A stretch of DNA of 28,110 nt, from positions 1 to 28,110 of the forward strand of contig NZ_JNWZ01000089.1 in assembly GCF_000716545.1 (NCBI RefSeq), given 5' to 3'. Shown piece after piece: positions 22,525-28,110 of the stretch (position 1 is its first letter; each line of letters begins with the position of its first letter). Under the pieces are notes generated by a model. That model worked only from the letters and a program-made list of their open reading frames with translations. It searched no databases and was not told the DNA's origin. This DNA comes from Kitasatospora phosalacinea (GTDB lineage Bacteria; Actinomycetota; Actinomycetes; Streptomycetales; Streptomycetaceae). A program made the position numbers and the translations under genes.

Positions 22525-23037
22525 CTACCGCAGGACGCGCGCGTGCAGGTACTCGCGCCGTCCGAACCGCGGCTCGTCCACGGCGGTCAGCTCCTCCACC
22601 TGGAAGCGGTACAGCGCGGCCGCGCCCCGCCCCTCCAGGAACTGGGCGGCCACCTCGGGGTCGGCGGCGAACGCCGGGTAGCGGCCGCGGTACGCCTCCA
22701 GCGCGGCTTCGGCCTGCCGGCCCCAGGCCTCGCCCGCGCTGCCGGTGAGCTGGATGCCGCGCAGCTGCTCGCCGTACGCGGGCGGCGGCAGGTGGACGGT
22801 GGCGGCGGCCCTGGCCTCCTCGGCCAGGTGCAGGCTGTGCCGGGTGGAGCGCTCGCTGACGAAGTACAGCACCAGGTCGGAGTCGAACGCGTAGAAGGCC
22901 AGGTTGGCGTGCGGTCCGCGCTCGTGGCCGGCGGTGGCCAGGCTCAGCACCGTGCTGTCGGCGAGCAGGCCCTCCACCCCCTTCCCGAGCTCGTCCGCGG
23001 GCCAGTTCCCCTGGATGACGTCGAGTCGGTACGGCAT
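22525..23037 (-). CDS. Pyridoxamine-5'-phosphate-oxidase-like flavin protein (YhbP type)
   Basis: 170 residues with a split-barrel flavin-binding fold. STVLSLATAGHERGPHANLAFYAFDSDLVLYFVSERSTRHSL is split across several core strands as in YhbP/UPF0306 proteins, and GIQLTGSAGE forms the next strand. Enzymatic activity is unknown for most of this branch, and the true PNPO phosphate-binding residues are not evident. ATG 23037. It stands alone, with a terminator upstream that ends the PAP2 transcript and the operator of the FAD operon downstream. Confidence 0.75.
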   Translation of the reverse strand: MPYRLDVIQGNWPADELGKGVEGLLADSTVLSLATAGHERGPHANLAFYAFDSDLVLYFVSERSTRHSLHLAEEARAAATVHLPPPAYGEQLRGIQLTGSAGEAWGRQAEAALEAYRGRYPAFAADPEVAAQFLEGRGAAALYRFQVEELTAVDEPRFGRREYLHARVLR

Positions 23038-23061
23038 GGCACGTCCCTCCGCACGGCTGCA

Positions 23062-23102
23062 GGAAAAAGCGAGCCGGGCGGGGGGCCACCCCCGCCCGGC
23101 TC
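23062..23102 (-). terminator. Rho-independent terminator of the PAP2 gene
   Basis: A perfect 14-base inverted repeat, GAGCCGGGCGGGGG with its complement, around a GCCA loop (23071-23102). It is followed on the minus strand by GCTTTTTCC, a true T tract, which is rare in this G+C-rich DNA. It lies 55 bp after the PAP2 stop. Confidence 0.88.
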
Positions 23103-23156
23103 ACATGCTCCCCCCGCCCGGGGCGGCGGCACAAGAGGCCGACCCGCCCCGCCCGA

Positions 23157-23795
23157 TCAGGCCGCTCCGGCCCCCAGCACGGGGCCCAACGGCCCGGTGC
23201 GCAGCCGGTCGACCAGCGGCGCGGCCCGTCCGGCGAGCAGCGCGAGCGGGGCCGCGACCAGGACGCCGACCAGGGCGGCGACCAGCACGTCGTGCGGGTA
23301 GTGCGCGCCGACCCAGATCCGGGAGGCGCCCATCAGCACGGCGGCGAGCAGTCCGATCCAGCCGAGCCTGCGGTCGGCGTACCAGAGCGCGGTGGCGGCG
23401 GCGAACGCGGCCACCGTGTGGTTGCTCGGGAACGACCAGTCGCCGGACGGCGGGCAGGCCTCCAGCGGCACCGTGGCCGGGATCTGCTGGCACGGCCGCA
23501 CTTCCTCGACCAGCGACTTGAGCACCGAGTTGACCAGGTACGCGACGACCACGATCAGCGGCGCGGCCAGCACCCGGGCCATCACCGCCGAGTCCGCGGC
23601 CCGGGCCCGCCACCAGGCCCACAGCATCAGCAGCGCGAACACCGCGAGACCGAAGGCGGACCACTCCTTGACGAGCTGGTCGAACCAGTGCGGAGCGGAC
23701 TCGGCCCACCCGGTGACCCGGGTGTAGAGGCCGCCGTCGATGCCGCTGCCGTCGTAGGCGAGCAGGCGGGCGGGGGGATGAACATTCGGGATCAC
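23157..23795 (-). CDS. PAP2-superfamily membrane phosphatase (undecaprenyl-diphosphatase-like)
   Basis: 212 residues with about five or six transmembrane helices. All three phosphatase motifs are present: KSLVEEVRP, PSNHT and SRIWVGAHYPHD. These carry the phosphohistidine and the phosphate-binding Arg and Lys, facing outward. It resembles BcrC-type lipid diphosphatases that recycle undecaprenyl carrier. GTG 23795 is chosen as the closest start to the fold; the frame stays open to an ATG at 23921, but that would run across the divergent BlaI control region. No strong ribosome site, so the start is uncertain by up to 42 residues. Confidence 0.82.
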   Translation of the reverse strand: MIPNVHPPARLLAYDGSGIDGGLYTRVTGWAESAPHWFDQLVKEWSAFGLAVFALLMLWAWWRARAADSAVMARVLAAPLIVVVAYLVNSVLKSLVEEVRPCQQIPATVPLEACPPSGDWSFPSNHTVAAFAAATALWYADRRLGWIGLLAAVLMGASRIWVGAHYPHDVLVAALVGVLVAAPLALLAGRAAPLVDRLRTGPLGPVLGAGAA

Positions 23796-23922
23796 AGGGA
23801 CAACATGTACCAGAACGGGCGAGGTGAACGGTTCACTCGCGGCTCCGGGGGGCGGGGTCAGGGGCAAGGTTGGCGGACCTCCCGTTACGTTGGGGGGCGT
23901 CCGCACGGGGACGCGCCCCAAC

Positions 23923-23958
23923 GTCTACAGTCGTGTAGACGTCGACAGGACTGTAGAC
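23923..23958. promoter_or_regulatory. Double BlaI/MecI-type operator
   Basis: Two adjacent 18-base dyads: GTCTACAGTCGTGTAGAC, perfect, and GTCGACAGGACTGTAGAC, with one mismatch. Both have the TACA-N4-TGTA core bound by BlaI-family repressors. They end 22 bp before the BlaI-like gene start and lie in the gap shared with the divergent PAP2 gene, so autoregulation is very likely. Confidence 0.85.
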
Positions 23959-23980
23959 GAATCCCGGAGGTTCGCGCGAC

Positions 23981-24349
23981 ATGACGGACACGCCCGCCCG
24001 CCGGCCCGCGGGGGAGCTCGAAGCCCAGGTCCTGGCCGCCCTCTGGGCCGCCGACCGGCCGCTCACCCCGCAGCAGGTGCAGCAGGCCGTCACCGCCGAC
24101 CTCGCCCGCACCACGGTCGCCACCATCCTCGCCCGGCTGCACGAGAAGGGCACCGTCGCCCGCACCAAGGCGGGCCGCGCCTTCGCCTACACCCCCACCG
24201 TCCAGGACGCCGACGGCCTCGCCGCCCGCCGGATGCGCACCGAGCTCGAACGCGGCCGCGACCGCTCCACCGTGCTGGCCCGCTTCGTCTCCGACCTCTC
24301 CGACGAGGACGAGCGCCTGCTGCGCGACCTGCTCGGGGAGCAGCCGTGA
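23981..24349 (+). CDS. BlaI/MecI/CopY-family repressor
   Basis: 122 residues with the N-terminal winged helix typical of the family (LEAQVLAALWAADRPLTPQQVQQAV..TTVATILARLHEKGTVARTKAGRAFAY) and a C-terminal dimer helix. In known systems the partner M56 protease cleaves the repressor to relieve repression. GGAGG lies ten bases before the ATG and the double operator is directly upstream. Its stop overlaps the M56 gene start (GTGA). Confidence 0.93.
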   Translation: MTDTPARRPAGELEAQVLAALWAADRPLTPQQVQQAVTADLARTTVATILARLHEKGTVARTKAGRAFAYTPTVQDADGLAARRMRTELERGRDRSTVLARFVSDLSDEDERLLRDLLGEQP

Positions 24350-25329
24350 CGCTCGCCGTCTGGGCGCCGCTGCTGCTGCCGCTCCTGGCCGCCCCGCTCG
24401 CCCGCCGGCTCGCCGAACAGCTCGCCCCGCGCGCCGCCGCGCTCGTCCTGGCCGCCACCGCCGCCGCCCTCGGCGCCGCCACCCTGGCCTCGCTCGGCCT
24501 GCTCGCCGTCACCGGCCTGCTGCACCTGCCGTACGGCGCCGCCCTCGCCCACCTCTCCCCCGCGCACTGGCACCCCGGCCGGCTCTCCGACCCGGAGTGG
24601 GCGCCCACCGCCGTCCTCGCCGCCACCGCCCTGCTGGCCGTCGGCGCCCTGGCCGCCCGCGCCGCCCGCCACCAGTACGCCGACCTGCGCCGCGCCCGCG
24701 CCGCCACCGGCGACGCCCCGGCCGGCCTGCGCGCCCTGGTCCGCCGTCCGGGCCCGGCCGCCCCCGCCCTCACCGTCCTCACCGACGACCGGGCCGACGC
24801 GTACGCCCTGCCCGGCCGCCCGCCCCGGATCGTCGCCACCACCGGCATGCTCGCCGCCCTCACCGGCCCCGAACGCGCCGCCCTGCTCGCCCACGAACGC
24901 GCCCACCTGTCCGGCCGCCACCACCTGCTGCTGGCCGCCACCGAGTACGCCGCCGCCTGCCACCCCGCGCTGCGGCCGCTGCGCCCGGCGCTCGGCTACC
25001 ACCTGGAGCGCTGGGCCGACGAACGCGCCGCCGCCGAGGTCGGCGACCGCGCCCTGACCGCCCGCGCGATCGGCCGCGCCGCCCTGGCCGCCGCCCGCGC
25101 CCCGGCCCCGGCCCCCGCCCGGAGCCCTCGCCTGGCCGCCACCGCCGGCCCCGTCCCCCGCCGCGTCCGAGCCCTCCTCGCCGCTCCCGCCCACCCCCAC
25201 CACGCCCTGCGCGCCTTCGCCGCCCTCGCCCTGGCCGGCTGCCTCACCGCCACCACCTGCGCCACCGCCGAGGCCGGCCACGACTTCCACCGGGCCGTCG
25301 AAACCGCCCAGGGCGACCCCACCGGCTGA
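24346..25329 (+). CDS. M56-family membrane zinc metalloprotease (BlaR1/MecR1-like)
   Basis: 327 residues. About three hydrophobic segments precede a zinc protease core with HERAH (in LLAHERAHLSGRHH) and a downstream Glu ligand in the WADERAAAEVGD segment. A last hydrophobic segment is near residue 290. There is no C-terminal penicillin-binding sensor domain, as is usual for actinomycete members, so the inducing signal is unknown. GTG 24346 overlaps the BlaI stop and the two form a sensor-repressor pair. Confidence 0.92.
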   Translation: MTLAVWAPLLLPLLAAPLARRLAEQLAPRAAALVLAATAAALGAATLASLGLLAVTGLLHLPYGAALAHLSPAHWHPGRLSDPEWAPTAVLAATALLAVGALAARAARHQYADLRRARAATGDAPAGLRALVRRPGPAAPALTVLTDDRADAYALPGRPPRIVATTGMLAALTGPERAALLAHERAHLSGRHHLLLAATEYAAACHPALRPLRPALGYHLERWADERAAAEVGDRALTARAIGRAALAAARAPAPAPARSPRLAATAGPVPRRVRALLAAPAHPHHALRAFAALALAGCLTATTCATAEAGHDFHRAVETAQGDPTG

Positions 25330-25536
25330 CGCTTCCCGGCGGACGAGGGGGCGGAGCGGGGGCCCGGGAGCAGCATCCGGAGCCGCCGGCGCACCTGCCC
25401 CCGCGACTCCTCCCGCGGAAACGGGAAACCGACCAGTCTGCATCATGTTGCGGGCCGTGGGCGACTCTTTTTCCCGCTCCGGCGTGTCCCCGTCGAACCC
25501 CCTACGCTGTCAACCGGACCGGAGGAGGGGGATGGC

Positions 25537-26934
25537 GTGCGGCGGATCAGCGGCGGCGGCCCGCCCCTCACCCGACCGATCGGTCGGTATTCCGAGGCCC
25601 GGACGCGTGAACCGGCCGGACCGGCCGCCCTGCGGCCGGAGATCGGGGACTCCTGGGAGCGCCTGCGCCGCCTCGGGCTGGACCCGGAACGCGCCCGGGC
25701 GGCCGCCCGGCTGGCGCCCGGCGAGCTGGAGGAGGCCCGCCGGGCCACCGGGCTGGAGCAGGTGCTGCCGGCGCTGCGCTCCACGCTGTTCCCGCCGGAC
25801 GACACCTCGCCGGTGGTGCTCGCGGTGGCCGACCCGAAGGCCCGGGTCCTGTGGCGGGACGGCGAGCCCCGCCTGAAGCGCGACGCCGACGCGCTCGGCT
25901 TCGAACCGGGCGCGCTCTGGTCCGAGGAGGCGGTCGGCACCAACGGCATCGGCCTGGCCGCCCGCACCGCCCGCGCCAGCACCGTGCACTCCGTGGAGCA
26001 CTACCTGCGCAGCCACCACGGCTGGACCTGCGCGGCCGTCCCGATCCGGGACCCGCGCACCGGCCGACTGGCGGGCGTGGTCAACCTCAGCAGCCCGGCC
26101 TCCGCCAGCCACCCGTACCTGCGGCAGCTCGTGCTGACCGCCGCCCGGCTCGCCGAGACCGAACTGCGGGCCGGCCACCTGGAGGCGCTGCACCGGCTGC
26201 GGACGGTCGCGGTGCCGCTGCTGGCCCGGTTCGGCGGCCCGGCGCTGGTGGTGGACGGTTCGGGCTGGACGGCCGCCGCGACCGGCGTGCCGGGGCCGCC
26301 CCGGCTGGCGCTGCCGCCGGAGAGCTGGAGCGCCGGCGGGGTGCACTGGGTGCCGACGCTGGGCGAGTGCGCGGTGGAGCCGCTGGCCGACGGCTGGCTG
26401 GTGCGCCCGGCCGCGCCGCGTCCGGCCGAACTCGCCGAGCAGGCCGAGTCCGCCGCCCTGGAACTGGACCTGCGCCGCCCGGGCAGCCCCGAGCTACGGG
26501 TGCGCGGCAGCGCGGGCGCCTGGTCGCACGCGCCGAGCCCCCGGCACGCCGAACTGCTCCTGCTGCTGGCCCTGCACCGGGACGGCCTGAGCGCCGCGCA
26601 GCTCGCCGAGGCGCTGTTCGCCGACCCGGCCCGCACCGTCACCGTCCGCGCCGAACTCTCCCGGCTGCGAAGGTACCTGGGCGCCCTGCTGGAGGCCAGG
26701 CCGTACCGGCTGGCGTCCCGCGCCGAGGCCGCCGTGCTCGGCCCGGACGACCCGTACGACCTGCTGCCCGGGGCGGACTCGCCGACCGTGCGGCTGCTGC
26801 GGGCGGACTTGGCGCGCGGCCTGCTGCGGCTGCCCGGCCGGGGCGGCGGCGCTCAGCCGTCGGCCAGCAGTTCGGCCAACTCCTCGTCGCTGGGCAGCAG
26901 TTCGGCGGCGCTGCCGTCCGGCACCACGGCGTAG
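25537..26934 (+). CDS. GAF-domain transcriptional regulator (AcoR-like N-terminal region)
   Basis: 465 residues. An N-terminal helical segment with SWERLRRLGLDPERARAA, then a GAF sensor domain (about 75-215, with WSEEAVGTNGIGLAARTAR and the VPIRDP..LAGVVNLS strand). A linker domain follows, and then a winged-helix region (about 330-395, LSAAQLAEALFADPARTVTVRAELSRLRRYLG). There is no AAA+ domain, so it is not a sigma-54 activator. GTG 25537 has GGAGGAGGGG just upstream; ATG 25532 is in another frame. The last about 27 codons, rich in Ser/Ala, run antisense into the SsgA-like gene and may be read-through sequence of no function. The 207-bp gap before it shows nothing definite. Confidence 0.82.
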   Translation: MRRISGGGPPLTRPIGRYSEARTREPAGPAALRPEIGDSWERLRRLGLDPERARAAARLAPGELEEARRATGLEQVLPALRSTLFPPDDTSPVVLAVADPKARVLWRDGEPRLKRDADALGFEPGALWSEEAVGTNGIGLAARTARASTVHSVEHYLRSHHGWTCAAVPIRDPRTGRLAGVVNLSSPASASHPYLRQLVLTAARLAETELRAGHLEALHRLRTVAVPLLARFGGPALVVDGSGWTAAATGVPGPPRLALPPESWSAGGVHWVPTLGECAVEPLADGWLVRPAAPRPAELAEQAESAALELDLRRPGSPELRVRGSAGAWSHAPSPRHAELLLLLALHRDGLSAAQLAEALFADPARTVTVRAELSRLRRYLGALLEARPYRLASRAEAAVLGPDDPYDLLPGADSPTVRLLRADLARGLLRLPGRGGGAQPSASSSANSSSLGSSSAALPSGTTA

Positions 26935-27353
26935 GTGCGTTCCAGCCAGGCTTCCACCTGCGGCCGGGACGCCTCCAGCAGGGCGCTGCCGTGCGGGGAC
27001 TCCAGCGCCAGGTGCAGGGTCGCGCCGTGGCAGGGGCAGTGCGCGGGCCACAGCTTGATGTCGCCCTGGCCGCTGAGCGACTGCAGCCCGTCCCGCAGCA
27101 GGTCGCGGGAGAAGACCCAGTCCGCCTCGTCGGGACGCCCCAGGTGGAAGGTCAGGCGCACCTCGTGCGGCGCGGAGACCGCGTACCGGAAACGGGTGCG
27201 CACCTCACCGACCAGGTCCTGGTCCAGGGCGATCCGCAGCACCAGCACCTCCTCCACCACCGAGGGGGGCACGGCGGTTCCGCTCCGCTCGCCGCCCGTG
27301 GGGGTGGCGGCGAGCGGGTGGTCGGAAGGGACGGACAGCGGGTCGCACGGCAT
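26853..27353 (-). CDS. SsgA-family sporulation/cell-division regulator
   Basis: 166 residues. The region from VVEEVLVLRIALDQDLVGEV through RFRYAVSAPHEVRLTFHLG, DEADWVFSRDLLRDGL and GDIKLWPA matches SsgA-like proteins (SALPs), which occur only in sporulating actinomycetes and help place septa and peptidoglycan enzymes. It is a little longer than SsgB because of about 20 extra residues at each end. ATG 27353 has GGAGAG seven bases upstream. Its 3' end overlaps the GAF regulator tail by 82 bases in convergent orientation. Confidence 0.9.
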   Translation of the reverse strand: MPCDPLSVPSDHPLAATPTGGERSGTAVPPSVVEEVLVLRIALDQDLVGEVRTRFRYAVSAPHEVRLTFHLGRPDEADWVFSRDLLRDGLQSLSGQGDIKLWPAHCPCHGATLHLALESPHGSALLEASRPQVEAWLERTYAVVPDGSAAELLPSDEELAELLADG

Positions 27354-27543
27354 GACGATCTCTCCGAAGCGGCTGGGTACCGTCCCAGCGTGCTCCGGCG
27401 CACGGGCCGCCCGCAACGGTTGCAGGGGGTTGCACGGTGGATCGCGGCGGCCCGCCCGGGGCGCCACCGGCACCACCTCCGCACTCCAACTCGCCCGCAC
27501 GGCAAGGGACTCGATTTGGCCGTCGGGTTTCACCCGGCATCTG

Positions 27544-27560
27544 GCGGTCCGTCAGACCGC
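27544..27560. promoter_or_regulatory. Inverted repeat in the divergent gap 27354-27657
   Basis: GCGGTC and GACCGC arms around a five-base centre. It is the only clear dyad in the 304-bp intergenic region that must hold the promoters of the SsgA-like gene and the rightmost gene. TAGTCT follows at 27564-27569 and might serve as a -10. Weak evidence. Confidence 0.3.
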
Positions 27561-27657
27561 TGGTAGTCTCGTCCCTCCCGCCCCGTTCGTCCGGCCCGTC
27601 CGGGCCGCGCACGGGGTGTGGCGTCGCGTGCGGTCCTGTACCAGGAAGGGGAGCCCG

Positions 27658-28110
27658 GTGGCGCTCCGCGAACACTCCAGGCCCGTACCCGCGGGCCGTT
27701 CGGCACGGCACGGCCGGCCCGGGCCCTTCGGCGGGCGGCTGCGGCTGCCCACCATCCGCTTCTCCGGCGCGGCGATGGCGATGTCCACGGTGATCGGCAT
27801 CAGCCTGGCCACCACCTGGCTGCTGAACGAGCAGCAGCAGGTCGGCCGCCGGGTCGGCGTGACCGTCGGCGGGCCGCCCGCCCCCACCCCCGACGCCACC
27901 CCCACCGAGGCCGCCACCACCCCCGCCCCGGCCACCACCGTGCAGGCCGCCCCCGCGACGGCCGGCGGCGGCGCCACCTCCCCGGCCCCGTCCAGGACCC
28001 CGGGCAGCGGCGGCGGCAACGGCATCCACCCGACGGAGGCCACCACCCCCGCGCCCCCGGTCCGCCCCGCCCAGGCCACCTCGGCCGCCCCCTCGCCGAC
28101 CCCCTCCCCC
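27658..28110 (+). CDS. Membrane-anchored Pro/Ala/Thr-rich protein, 5' part (cut by window edge)
   Basis: 151 residues visible. A basic N-terminal stretch of about 35 residues is followed by one transmembrane segment (about 37-58). The outer part has Pro, Ala and Thr making up most residues, so it is an extended, possibly glycosylated stalk. Any C-terminal domain lies beyond the window. GTG 27658 has AGGAAGGGGAG upstream. I cannot assign a family; this layout is common for cell-wall-spanning proteins and for linkers before secreted enzymes. Confidence 0.65.
   Translation, partial: MALREHSRPVPAGRSARHGRPGPFGGRLRLPTIRFSGAAMAMSTVIGISLATTWLLNEQQQVGRRVGVTVGGPPAPTPDATPTEAATTPAPATTVQAAPATAGGGATSPAPSRTPGSGGGNGIHPTEATTPAPPVRPAQATSAAPSPTPSP

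Overview
The DNA is very G+C-rich, and codons outside the first 7 kb end almost always in G or C. It carries an SsgA-family sporulation gene, a lipoprotein LpqI/NagZ-type glycosidase, a BlaI-M56 pair and many GTG starts. This points to a sporulating actinomycete of the Kitasatospora/Streptomyces group. The genus is inferred; no rRNA gene is present.

Positions 1-7434 look like accessory DNA. The resident uracil-DNA glycosylase gene (ung, minus strand) is cut in two: its 5' part is at 7435-7661 and its 3' part at 813-1257. About 6.2 kb of lower-G+C DNA lies between the halves. It encodes a GTG-started Sll1717-type P-loop ATPase (minus) and, divergently, a tightly spaced pair made of a coiled-coil membrane protein and a soluble Ser/Thr protein kinase. 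A strong terminator, a degenerate 3' half of a tRNA-Ser gene, a complete second ung that would replace the broken one, and a very small ORF follow. I see no integrase or transposase. A DUF3644-like gene lies at the left edge. The ATPase/membrane protein/kinase trio is the best candidate here for an undescribed, probably anti-phage, system.

Positions 7708-10489 hold an uncharacterised gene overlapping an amidohydrolase gene (minus) and, divergently, a class V PLP aminotransferase.

Positions 10727-22475 are mainly a phosphonate-use region. It contains a fused Fe/2-oxoglutarate dioxygenase plus HD-domain oxygenase (both halves of the PhnY*-PhnZ or TmpA-TmpB reaction in one chain) and a GntR/UTRA regulator followed by a RidA protein. 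An ABC importer (lipoprotein binding protein, two permeases, ATPase) is followed by a HAD hydrolase and an SMR transporter. A minus-strand operon encodes a TIGR03364-type FAD oxidoreductase and a TIGR03351-type phosphonatase-like hydrolase. The same 14-bp dyad, GTTG-N6-CAAC, precedes the fusion gene, the importer operon and the FAD operon, which argues for one regulon, probably run by the local GntR protein. An LpqI-like lipoprotein glycosidase lies between the two arms and looks unrelated.

Positions 22525-28110 hold ordinary actinomycete genes: a YhbP-type flavin protein, a PAP2 phosphatase with a textbook terminator, a BlaI/M56 pair with a double operator, a GAF-domain regulator whose 3' end overlaps an SsgA-like gene, and the start of a membrane-anchored Pro/Ala/Thr-rich protein cut by the window edge.
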